From Armatimonadota bacterium (lineage in GTDB: Bacteria; Armatimonadota; Hebobacteria; Hebobacterales; WVXJ01), in NCBI GenBank assembly GCA_011773575.1, contig WVXJ01000046.1, positions 18,790-32,400 of the forward strand: 13,611 bases of DNA, written 5' to 3'. Shown here piece after piece: positions 1-7,320 of this stretch; position 1 is the stretch's first letter, and the number at the start of each line of letters is the position of its first letter. The notes under the pieces are model-generated. The model saw only the letters and a list, made by a program, of their open reading frames with translations. It was not told the origin of the DNA and made no database searches. The position numbers were made by a program, and so were the translations under genes.

Positions 1-1157
1 TGCCGACCCGTATGGGGCAAGAGCAGCCCGATCCTCCAGCGGCCCAACTGCGCTACAACGTCAACCATGCGGACCGCCTTCCGCGTTCGCAGGACGAGTT
101 CCTGCATTGCGCTGCTGACCTCCTCGTCGCCGAGGTCGGCGGCACCATCGGGTTCCATGTAGAGGAGAGCGAACTGCTGGGGATAACGGCCCGCCCGCAG
201 CACTTCCTGGCTGAGGGCCTGACGGAAGTAGACCTCTGGTGATTTGCCCTCCTCGGAATCGGCGGTGGGAGATGGGGGAGAGACGGAATAGAGTGCGGAG
301 GCTCCCTGACAGCGACGCTCAAAGATTCCGGAGGGAGACGTCTGTAGGGTGATTTTGGACTGTGCTTCGAAGGCCTTCTTTAGTTTCGTCAGTGCTCCCC
401 GCAATAGGTATGAAGCATAGTTGACGGAGATTCCGAGTTTGCGAGCTATCTCGGTTTGGTTGAGGTCCAGGTAGTAGAAATGGTAAAGGACCTTTTGTTC
501 CAGGGGCTTCAGCCGGCTCATCGCCTGTTCTAGGAAGAGACGGTCCTCCACATCCAGCCCCGCCTCTCCGGCCAGAGGAACCAGCAACCGCTCCGCTTCA
601 AATTTGAAATCTCCCTCATCGCTGTCTCTGCTGCGGGAGGTATCCAGAGAAGCCACGCGACTCCTCTGCTGCGCCTTGAGGGCTTCCCTTACCTGTTTCT
701 CGGTGAGGTCCACGGCCTGGGCGATCTGGGCGAGAGTGGCCGGTCTTCCCATCTCGTGGGTCATCGCCTCTGCTGCGCGCGCGATGCGTGTGAGCCGCTC
801 TTGGATCCACGCCGGTTCGCGAATTAGTTTGCTCTTATCGCGCAGATAGTGGCGAATCTGGCCGTCGATGAGGTGGGTGGCATAGGTGGCAAATTGCACG
901 CCGCGCTTCGGGTCGAAGAGGTCCACTGCGTTTATAAGCCCCATCACTCCCTCAGAGGTGAGGTCCTCGGGAGATTCCCCCAGGCCCGTGAACTTCCTCG
1001 CCACCGCCTGCACGAGATAGAGATGTTGACAGATTATCTTCTCGCGGCTTTCCGCATCACCGTTCTGCTTCCAGGTCTGAAAGAGCCTCTCTATTTCTTG
1101 TTTCTCTTGTTCTTGAGCGGCCTTGCGGTCCGCCTGCGGCCCGGCGTGACTCGTCAT
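1..1157 (-). CDS. Sigma-70 family sigma factor fused to a degenerate GGDEF domain (3' end beyond window)
   Basis: The reading frame is open from the ATG at 1157 to the left edge (385 codons, no stop), so the C-terminus is missing. Residues ~37-110 match sigma region 2 (EDLTSEG, GLINAVDLFDPKRGVQFATY, then GQIRHYLRD), in the style of SigB/SigF/FliA group-3 sigmas. Residues ~115-165 resemble region 3. Residues ~205-265 are region 4, with a helix-turn-helix around NQTEIARKLGISVNYASYLL. After a Ser/Pro-rich linker (~270-307), residues ~309-385 align without gaps at the end to a GGDEF domain: ALSQEVLRAGRY, FALLYMEPDG, then RMVD-VVAQL-GRWRI-GLLLP. GGDEF is replaced by GRWRI (372-376) and the metal-binding DxD by EPD, so catalysis is not expected. 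The RxxD (363-366), five residues ahead, matches the c-di-GMP I-site. GAGGG six to seven bases before the ATG acts as ribosome site. It follows pilC by 57 nt, with no convincing promoter there. The sigma call is firm, the GGDEF call strong, ligand binding inferred. Confidence 0.9.
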   Translation of the reverse strand, partial: MTSHAGPQADRKAAQEQEKQEIERLFQTWKQNGDAESREKIICQHLYLVQAVARKFTGLGESPEDLTSEGVMGLINAVDLFDPKRGVQFATYATHLIDGQIRHYLRDKSKLIREPAWIQERLTRIARAAEAMTHEMGRPATLAQIAQAVDLTEKQVREALKAQQRSRVASLDTSRSRDSDEGDFKFEAERLLVPLAGEAGLDVEDRLFLEQAMSRLKPLEQKVLYHFYYLDLNQTEIARKLGISVNYASYLLRGALTKLKKAFEAQSKITLQTSPSGIFERRCQGASALYSVSPPSPTADSEEGKSPEVYFRQALSQEVLRAGRYPQQFALLYMEPDGAADLGDEEVSSAMQELVLRTRKAVRMVDVVAQLGRWRIGLLLPHTGR

Positions 1158-1214
1158 CTTCACCCTCGTCTTATAGTAGTCCAGTATACAGTGCTTCCGA
1201 GCATACGGCTTATA

Positions 1215-2429
1215 TTACCCGATTGAGCCTACCAATTCATAGATGGGGGAGATGACCGAGATGGCGATAAGAGCGACGATACAGCCCAATCCCACGATCA
1301 TCACCGGCTCGATTAGGGAGGTAAGGCTTTTCAGAGTAGCATCCACCTCTTTATCGTAGAAATCGGAGACTTTCAGTAGCATCTGATCCAGGCGACCGGT
1401 CTCCTCCCCGACGGCGATCATCTGGGTGACCATCACCGGGAAGACGCGGCTGGAGAAAAGGGGCGCGGAAATCTTCTCCCCTTCTTTAATGGAGGCGCGA
1501 GCCCGCCCGATGGTGTCGGAAAGCACCCGGTTGCCGGAGGTATCGGCGACGATGTCCAAAGCCCGCAGCACGGGTACGCCACTGGTGATGAGTGTGCCAA
1601 AGGTACGCGCGAATCTGGAAACGGAACTCTTCATGACGAGGTCACCGAACACCGGCATGCGCAGTTTCATCCAGTCTATGGCGAGCGCCCCGCGCGGGGT
1701 GCGGGCATAGAGCCTGTACACGATAAACAGCCCCACCATGACGGCGAGAACGACAAACCAATACTGTCGGCCCACATCGGAGATCCCCAACAAGACGCGT
1801 GTCGCCGTGGGGAGTTTCAGGTTCATGGTCTCGAAGATTACCTTGAACTTGGGCAAAACGAAGAAGATGAGCCCCATCAGCATGAGGACGGAGAAGAACA
1901 ACACCACCGCCGGATAGGTCATGGCGGACTTGATCTTGCCCCGCACTTCCTGCTCTTTTTCCAGGAATGTGGCCAGTCTGTCAAGGACCTGGTCGAGGAT
2001 GCCTCCGGTTTCCGCGGAACGTACCATGTTGATATACAGAGAAGAGAAGACGCGAGGATGTTTGGCGAGGGCGTCGGTCAGGCTCGCCCCGCCGGCAACA
2101 TCATGTTTTACTGCTCCCACGACCTCGGCCAGTTTCGGGTTGCGACATTGCTGCTGGAGGATATCCAAACACTTGACCACACTCAGGCCCGCGTCAATCA
2201 TGGTGGCGAATTGGCGGCTGAACATAACCAGGTCACGCAGTTTTACCCTCTGGAACCGCCCCAATAGCCCCGCTATCTCGCCCCCGGCGGCACCTGATTC
2301 TCGCAGGTTGAGGATGTGATAGCGAAGTTCGGCCAGCCGGCCGCGGACCAATTCCAGGCTATCCGCTTCCAACCGACCGGCGATCACTTTGCCGGCCGGA
2401 TCCATCGCAGTATAACGATAGGTTGGCAT
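1215..2429 (-). CDS. pilC: Type IV pilus inner-membrane platform protein PilC (GspF family)
   Basis: This 404-residue protein has the usual length and layout of PilC/GspF, the polytopic inner-membrane platform that PilB and PilT act on to add or remove pilin subunits. Residues ~1-45 form the N-terminal region (MPTYRYTAMDPAGKVIAGRL). Two homologous T2SSF domains follow, about 68-192 and 270-395; each carries the conserved E-T-G element (AETGG at 139-143, GEETG at 341-345). Hydrophobic segments lie at about 172-193, 223-239 and 376-397. The start is supported by a near-perfect AGGAGGT seven bases upstream. It is separated from pilT by 87 nt, longer than the other gaps in this unit; that gap contains a hairpin and a direct repeat. 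The sigma-GGDEF gene follows downstream. Confidence 0.97.
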   Translation of the reverse strand: MPTYRYTAMDPAGKVIAGRLEADSLELVRGRLAELRYHILNLRESGAAGGEIAGLLGRFQRVKLRDLVMFSRQFATMIDAGLSVVKCLDILQQQCRNPKLAEVVGAVKHDVAGGASLTDALAKHPRVFSSLYINMVRSAETGGILDQVLDRLATFLEKEQEVRGKIKSAMTYPAVVLFFSVLMLMGLIFFVLPKFKVIFETMNLKLPTATRVLLGISDVGRQYWFVVLAVMVGLFIVYRLYARTPRGALAIDWMKLRMPVFGDLVMKSSVSRFARTFGTLITSGVPVLRALDIVADTSGNRVLSDTIGRARASIKEGEKISAPLFSSRVFPVMVTQMIAVGEETGRLDQMLLKVSDFYDKEVDATLKSLTSLIEPVMIVGLGCIVALIAISVISPIYELVGSIG

Positions 2430-2459
2430 CTTGTCTACCTCCTCACTAATGCAGGATCG

Positions 2460-2482
2460 AACCTGGGATGCCGGCCCAGATT
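2460..2482 (-). other. Stem-loop in the pilT-pilC gap
   Basis: On the minus strand AATCTGGG pairs with CCCAGGTT (eight pairs, one of them G-T) around a seven-base loop. It sits about 30 bases upstream of the pilC start. No T-run follows, so it is not a standard terminator; it could affect mRNA processing or stability between pilT and pilC, or have no role. Confidence 0.35.
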
Positions 2483-2507
2483 CTCGACCCTAAACTCCAA
2501 ATTCTCG
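2476..2507. repeat. Short direct repeat, 21-bp period, upstream of pilC
   Basis: CCAGATTCTCG at 2476-2486 and CCAAATTCTCG at 2497-2507 (plus strand) differ at one base and are offset by 21 bp, two helical turns. This arrangement would suit a regulator binding twice on one DNA face ahead of pilC. The first copy overlaps the stem-loop at 2460-2482. Function is unproven. Confidence 0.4.
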
Positions 2508-2516
2508 GCTTTTGAT

Positions 2517-3593
2517 TCATATCATTGACAGCCAGCGCCGGAAGGAATCGCCGTCAACGGCGCGCGCCTGCGCCTCATCCATTGACACCTGGCCTGAGCG
2601 CACGAGTCGCGCCAGGTCTCTGTCCATGGTTTGCATTCCTTCCTCTGCACCGGTTTCCATCAAAGAATAGATCTGATGGGTCTTGGCCTCTCGAATAAGG
2701 TTGCGCACTCCGGCTGTGGCCACCATCACTTCCACCGCTGGCACTCGTCCGGGGCGCCCATAGGTGGGAAGCAATTGTTGAGCGACTACCGCCTGCAGGC
2801 TACCTGCCAGCTGCACTCGAATCTGCTCTTGCTGGTAAGGCGGGAAGATATCAATAATGCGGTCGATGCTCTGGGGAGCATTGCGGGTATGCAAAGTACC
2901 CAATACAAGATGTCCCGTTTCGGCGATGGTGAGGGCGGTGGAAAGGGTTTCCAGGTCTCTCATTTCTCCTACCAAGACCACGTCAGGGTCCTCACGCAGC
3001 ACCGCCCGCAAAGCGGAGCCGAAGTCACGAGTATCAGCGCCGACCTCTCTCTGGTTCACCATGCAGTGGGCGTGTTTGTGGAGGTATTCGATGGGGTCCT
3101 CCAGGGTCATGACATGCCCCTCCAGGGTGTTATTGATGTGGTCAATCATGGCCGCCAGGGTAGTTGATTTCCCACACCCGGTGGGGCCGGTAACAAGGAT
3201 AAGCCCGCTCGTATGAGAGGCCAAATCGCGCAGGATCTTTGGCAGATGCAGCTCCTCGAAAGAGGGTATTATGGAAGGGATCACCCGCAGTGCGGCTCCT
3301 ATCGAGCCGCGCTGACGATAGACATTGACCCGGAAACGACCCAGCCCGGAGACACCGTAAGAGAGGTCGAGTTCCAGATGTGACTCGAAGTCCGCGATCT
3401 GCCGATCCGTGAGTATGCCGAAGATGAGGCGCTGACATTCCACCGGAGAGAGCGGCTCGAAGTCAAGGCTTTTCAGCCGTCCGTCCACCCGTATTTGAGG
3501 AGGCAGTTCGGTCGTCACGTGCAGATCCGAGGCCTTCCGCTCCATGGCCTTTTTCAAGAGATCATCAAGTGAGTAATCTCCAATTGGTTCCAT
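2517..3593 (-). CDS. pilT: Type IV pilus retraction ATPase PilT
   Basis: This 358-residue secretion ATPase is the cytoplasmic hexameric motor that depolymerises pili for twitching and DNA uptake. The N-terminal PAS-like half starts with SLDDLLKKAMERKASDLHVT. The RecA-like core has Walker A GPTGCGKST at 136-144 (with Cys where Ser is common), an Asp box TLEDPIEY at 163-170, Walker B DPDVVLVGEMRD at 202-213 and a His box GHLVLGTLHT at 227-236. GVRNLIRE at 295-302 is the PilT-specific AIRNLIRE-type motif needed for retraction, which separates it from PilB and from most PilU proteins. It lacks the MshEN domain and zinc site of the neighbouring PilB. The gap to pilB is 8 nt, and the ribosome site TAGGAG overlaps the pilB stop codon, which suggests coupled translation. 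Confidence 0.97.
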   Translation of the reverse strand: MEPIGDYSLDDLLKKAMERKASDLHVTTELPPQIRVDGRLKSLDFEPLSPVECQRLIFGILTDRQIADFESHLELDLSYGVSGLGRFRVNVYRQRGSIGAALRVIPSIIPSFEELHLPKILRDLASHTSGLILVTGPTGCGKSTTLAAMIDHINNTLEGHVMTLEDPIEYLHKHAHCMVNQREVGADTRDFGSALRAVLREDPDVVLVGEMRDLETLSTALTIAETGHLVLGTLHTRNAPQSIDRIIDIFPPYQQEQIRVQLAGSLQAVVAQQLLPTYGRPGRVPAVEVMVATAGVRNLIREAKTHQIYSLMETGAEEGMQTMDRDLARLVRSGQVSMDEAQARAVDGDSFRRWLSMI

Positions 3594-3601
3594 TGGATCT
3601 C

Positions 3602-5326
3602 CTAGCCGGCATAGATGACGCGCAGGGCTTCCTCCATGGTGGTGCTTCCTTCAAGGATCTTCTGCATGGCATCTTGGCGAAGAGTGATCATCCCCGCCTC
3701 CAGGGCCTCCTGGCGGATGGCATGGCTGGCCGCCCTCTTCAGAATCAACTCCCGAATGTGGTCATTTATTACCATGAGTTCGAAGACCCCGCCGCGGCCG
3801 CGATAACCGGTGTTGAGGCACTTGTCACATCCTCGCCCCCGATAGAAGGTGACGGAATCCAGGTCCATGGCGAGGTTTAGCCTGCGGAACGCCTCCACCG
3901 GAGGAGTATAGGCCTCTTTGCAATCCGGGCAGATCATTCTCACCAGGCGCTGCGCCACCACCCCGATTACCGAGGAGGAAATGAGGAATGGCTCGACACC
4001 CATCTCTATCAGTCTTGCCACAGCACCCGGAGCGTCATTGGTGTGAAGGGTGGAGAACACGAGGTGTCCGGTGAGGGCGGCTTCTATGGCGATGACAGCC
4101 GTCTCCGTATCCCGCATCTCCCCGACAAGGATGATGTCCGGATCCTGGCGGAGCATGGTGCGTAAGGCGGAAGCAAAGGAAACACCGGCGCGGAGGTTTA
4201 CCTGCCCTTGGGTGAGGCCTCCCAGTTGATACTCCACGGGATCCTCAATGGTCAGAATATTCTTTTCCGGGCTGTTCAGGCGGTTGAGAGCGGCATAGAG
4301 AGTGGTGGACTTGCCGCTTCCCGTAGGGCCGGTGACTGCGATGATGCCATAAGAGCGGTTGATAAGTGACTCGAAGTCCTCCAACATAGCGGCGGAGATG
4401 CCGAGGCGGCTGAGGTTCATCTGGACGGACTGCTTGTCCAGCACGCGCATGACCACCTTCTCGCCCTTTACGCCGGGATAGGTGGAGACGCGGAAATCGT
4501 ATTCTTTACCCGACACATTGAGGGAGATGCGCCCATCCTGGGATTTGCGTTTTTCCGCGATATCCATCTCCGCCATAACCTTGATGCGGGAAACGAGCGC
4601 GGCTTGTACCTGTTTGGGGACGCTCATGGAATCATGCAGGATTCCATCTATGCGATAGCGCACTCTCACTCGATTGTATTCCGGCTGGATATGAATATCG
4701 CTGGCTTTGTCTCGCAATGCCTGCCTAATAATCAGGTTTACCAGGCGTACGATAGGAGCGTCATCTACCAGTTCCTTCAGTTGGTCGAGGCTGATCTCTT
4801 CTTCGGTATTCTTGCTGGTCTCGATGGTGAGATCGGCATCTGCGCCGAACTCACTTGCCACCTCCTGGAGGGTGGCGCCGAGTTCATCGTTGCCTGAAAA
4901 AGCGTGGCCCAACGCGGAGTTGATATCCTCTTCGGTGGCGATGAGAGTGTCTATTTCCATGCCCGCCACCAACCGCATCTGGTCTATGGCGAAGACATCC
5001 AGAGGGTTAACCATGGCCGCGGTTAAACGGTTCCCGGCTGTGCTCACAGGGACGGCCTTGAACTTCTGGAGGAGATGCTGGGGGAGGAGTTTTACGATCT
5101 CTGCGTCCAGGGTCTGTTCAGATAGATCAATGAAGGGAATGCCCCACTGGCGACCCAGAATCTTGGTCTTATCTTTGTCGCTGATAAGACCCATGTTCAC
5201 CAGGGTCTGCGGAAGAGGTTCTCGCGTCTCCTTCTGAACCTCAAGAGCCTTCTGGATCTGGGCCTCCGAAAGGCCCGTCGTTTCCTGGATGAGTTGAATA
5301 GTCTCTTCTTGCTGAACGAGCGCCAT
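3602..5326 (-). CDS. pilB: Type IV pilus extension ATPase PilB (GspE family)
   Basis: This 574-residue protein has the standard length for PilB, the cytoplasmic ATPase that drives pilin polymerisation through PilC. Residues ~1-145 are a MshEN (GspE N-terminal) domain, a fold known in some homologues to bind c-di-GMP; whether this copy does was not established. A linker at ~146-185 leads to the ATPase half. That half has SDIHIQP at 209-215, Walker A GPTGSGKST at 333-341, an Asp box IEDPVEY at 360-366, Walker B DPDIILVGEMRD at 395-406 and a His box GHLVFSTLHTND at 420-431. The tetracysteine zinc site CPDC...CDKC (Cys466, 469, 500, 503) is typical of PilB/GspE and absent from PilT. The ATG start has only a weak AGG upstream. 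It is the first gene after the terminator at 5443-5476, so a promoter is expected in 5327-5442, though none is obvious. Confidence 0.97.
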   Translation of the reverse strand: MALVQQEETIQLIQETTGLSEAQIQKALEVQKETREPLPQTLVNMGLISDKDKTKILGRQWGIPFIDLSEQTLDAEIVKLLPQHLLQKFKAVPVSTAGNRLTAAMVNPLDVFAIDQMRLVAGMEIDTLIATEEDINSALGHAFSGNDELGATLQEVASEFGADADLTIETSKNTEEEISLDQLKELVDDAPIVRLVNLIIRQALRDKASDIHIQPEYNRVRVRYRIDGILHDSMSVPKQVQAALVSRIKVMAEMDIAEKRKSQDGRISLNVSGKEYDFRVSTYPGVKGEKVVMRVLDKQSVQMNLSRLGISAAMLEDFESLINRSYGIIAVTGPTGSGKSTTLYAALNRLNSPEKNILTIEDPVEYQLGGLTQGQVNLRAGVSFASALRTMLRQDPDIILVGEMRDTETAVIAIEAALTGHLVFSTLHTNDAPGAVARLIEMGVEPFLISSSVIGVVAQRLVRMICPDCKEAYTPPVEAFRRLNLAMDLDSVTFYRGRGCDKCLNTGYRGRGGVFELMVINDHIRELILKRAASHAIRQEALEAGMITLRQDAMQKILEGSTTMEEALRVIYAG

Positions 5327-5377
5327 GTCGCAACCTGCGGCTTCCCGCCACTTCTACAATCTTCCATACTCGGGGGG

Positions 5378-5424
5378 TCTTCTTGAGAGCGGTTCTTGGC
5401 TGTTTGTGTTTCTTCTTGAAGAAG
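5378..5424. repeat. TCTTCTTGA direct repeat with a palindromic copy, upstream of pilB
   Basis: TCTTCTTGA occurs at 5378-5386 and 5411-5419 (plus strand), 33 bp apart or about three helical turns. The second copy lies in the palindrome CTTCTTGAAGAAG (5412-5424). Both are in the 194-bp gap between the pilQ terminator and pilB, where a pilB promoter and operator would be expected. This is a candidate regulatory site only. Confidence 0.35.
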
Positions 5425-5442
5425 GGTGCCCGGAGAGTGTAG

Positions 5443-5476
5443 AAAAAAGGCCGCAGAAAGAGATTTTCTGCGGCCT
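5443..5476 (-). terminator. Rho-independent terminator after pilQ
   Basis: Plus-strand AGGCCGCAGAAA (5448-5459) and TTTCTGCGGCCT (5465-5476) form a perfect 12-bp stem with a 5-base loop. Read on the minus strand, the stem runs straight into six T residues. It lies 45 nt past the pilQ stop and is correctly oriented to end the transcript from the mglA-pilM-pilQ side, separating it from pilB-pilT-pilC. Confidence 0.88.
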
Positions 5477-5520
5477 CTGCGTGTATTTGGATCGTTATTC
5501 TATTCTCGGAGAAGCTCTGT

Positions 5521-7314
5521 TTATTCCACTATCTCCGGGGTTACGAGGATTACCAGTTCATCCTGGATACGCTGCTTTCTCGTGTGTTTGAACAACTGCC
5601 CCAGCAGTGGGATGTCTCCAAGGATGGGAATCTGGCTTGTGGAGGTCGAGGCAGTCTCCTCAACCAGGCCCGCGATCACTATGCTCTCCCCTTCTCTTAC
5701 CCTCACACTGGAGATGGAGGTGCGCTCATTGACTATCGGCAGCGCGGTACCCAACTCGACACGATAGTCCACCGTGGAGAAGGAGGGGGCGAGGGTCAGG
5801 GTGACCTCTCCATCAGGGTTGATCTGCGGGGTAACTACCAAGGTGATTCCCACATCGATCTCTCGGATATCAAGAATCGGGGTGCCGGCGAGGCCGAAGC
5901 CAATAGTGGTTTGGAAGAAGATCTTGCTTCCGGAATGGAAGGCCACCTGGCGGCCATCCAGAGTCAACACACTGGGCTCGGCGAGAACTTCTGCAAAGCC
6001 CTTGTTCTCCAATGCTCTCAATTCTCCCAGGAAGGCCAGCGGGGCGCGGGTGAAGCCTCCTACTCTCAGGCTCCGATCGTCAGCTCCTCGCTCTGAGACT
6101 GTGATGGGAACAGAGGAATCTTCCGTACCCAGACTTGTCCCCCAATCAATTCCAATTTGCTGGAGCCGGTCTCGGTTGACCCGGCTGATGACGGCGCTGA
6201 TCTTCACCTTCTTGGAGGGAACGTCCAGCACTTCCAGCATTTCCAGGGCTTTCTCGACGGTATATTCCGCGCCCATCAGAATGAGCCGCTCTATACGAGA
6301 GACCTGGAGGGCAGCACCGGCAACTCCTGCGGTCGTGCCGCCCACCGCACCACCTCCCGCCGTCTGCGGAGCAGCCAGCAGGGTGGTAGTCACTCCGGCG
6401 GCCCCGGAGGGCTGTTGGATGACGGGTGTGTGGCTGCGCGGAGCATCAATGCAGGTAAGGCCCGGGAAGCGCTCCACAAGGGCCGTCTTGAGTTCATCTG
6501 CATCGGCGAACTTGATCTCATATATGGCTGTATGGGCCTGCCCCGCGGCGGGGACGACGTCCACCGCCCCGATGAGCGCCTCCGCCTGCATCATGCGCAC
6601 ACCATCCGCAGTGATCAACAGGGAATTCTCCTGTGGTCCCATTTGGACGGTGGCCTCCGGCACGGCTGTCTCCAACAGTTCCGCCACCGTTTCCGCGTCG
6701 GCCTGGCCCAGGCCGAACATTCTGGTCGTTGGCGGTGAAGGCACATCGATCTCGGCGAGGGCGCGTTCCGCGCGCTCCAAGTCGGCCTCGGTGCCGATGA
6801 TCACTATTGTGGGAGAGCCCTCTTGATGGGAGACGGATACCTCAGGCACAACCTGTGTAAGCACTTGCTGCGCATAAGCGGCGGGAACCTGACGCAGTGC
6901 CACCGCGCGGCTCATAAGGTCTCTGACCCGTGCGCTGCGCACCTCCGCCGGTCTGCCCACGACATAGGCGACGTCATCCACCCAGGCGAAGTCGAGGCCG
7001 TTGCTGGCCGACACTAGGCGCAAGGCTTCTTCAAGATTCACGTTGCGCAGGCTCAGGGTGGTCTTGCCTTCCACCCCCCTGGTAAGCACGATGTTAACCC
7101 CACTCTGGGTAGCAAGTGCCTTGTATACGTCTATGAGGTCACTGTCAATGAAGTCGAGGCTGAAGCGACCCGTTGTTGCTCCCTGCGCCTCCCCAACAGT
7201 TCCCCACATGAAAGAAACAACGAGCAAGGCTAACAGAAGTCCGACGAGGCAGCTCCTTATGGCAGGCCTCTTGCGGCATACACGATCGGCGGAGATGATT
7301 GTTCTGACTTTCAT
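5521..7314 (-). CDS. pilQ: Type IV pilus outer-membrane secretin PilQ
   Basis: This 597-residue precursor of the outer-membrane multimeric channel lets the pilus exit the cell. A basic N-terminus (RKRPAIR) and hydrophobic stretch (~22-36) form a signal peptide, probably cut near residue 46 after GEAQGA. Residues ~50-120 look like an STN domain (FSLDFIDSDLIDVYKALATQ). Three secretin N-domains follow at ~134-192, ~196-256 and ~263-367; the last carries a Gly/Ala/Thr-rich insert (~303-335) like the lumen-facing loops of N3 domains. The secretin barrel domain is at ~428-596, with LAEPSVLTLDGRQVAFHSG (444-462), IPILGDIPLLGQLF (562-575) and the terminal ELVILVTPEIV. No AMIN (peptidoglycan-binding) domain is obvious. 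The ribosome site AAGGTAAG spans the pilP-like stop codon, with a 6-nt gap. A strong terminator follows. Confidence 0.96.
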   Translation of the reverse strand: MKVRTIISADRVCRKRPAIRSCLVGLLLALLVVSFMWGTVGEAQGATTGRFSLDFIDSDLIDVYKALATQSGVNIVLTRGVEGKTTLSLRNVNLEEALRLVSASNGLDFAWVDDVAYVVGRPAEVRSARVRDLMSRAVALRQVPAAYAQQVLTQVVPEVSVSHQEGSPTIVIIGTEADLERAERALAEIDVPSPPTTRMFGLGQADAETVAELLETAVPEATVQMGPQENSLLITADGVRMMQAEALIGAVDVVPAAGQAHTAIYEIKFADADELKTALVERFPGLTCIDAPRSHTPVIQQPSGAAGVTTTLLAAPQTAGGGAVGGTTAGVAGAALQVSRIERLILMGAEYTVEKALEMLEVLDVPSKKVKISAVISRVNRDRLQQIGIDWGTSLGTEDSSVPITVSERGADDRSLRVGGFTRAPLAFLGELRALENKGFAEVLAEPSVLTLDGRQVAFHSGSKIFFQTTIGFGLAGTPILDIREIDVGITLVVTPQINPDGEVTLTLAPSFSTVDYRVELGTALPIVNERTSISSVRVREGESIVIAGLVEETASTSTSQIPILGDIPLLGQLFKHTRKQRIQDELVILVTPEIVE

Positions 7315-7320
7315 ATTCTC

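Noticed and set aside
2448..2465. tRNA T-arm-like GGTTCGATCC upstream of pilC
   Set aside because: The flanking bases do not form a 5-bp T-stem, and no acceptor, D or anticodon arms are found; it is a chance match.
2631..3216. Plus-strand open frames of 178 and 119 codons opposite pilT
   Set aside because: They are antisense to the conserved PilT core, and the translations resemble no family.
5774..6826. Plus-strand open frame of 350 codons opposite pilQ
   Set aside because: Ser/Ala/Arg/Thr-rich low-complexity translation with no recognisable domain. It lies wholly antisense to the well-conserved pilQ and is a by-product of pilQ codon use.
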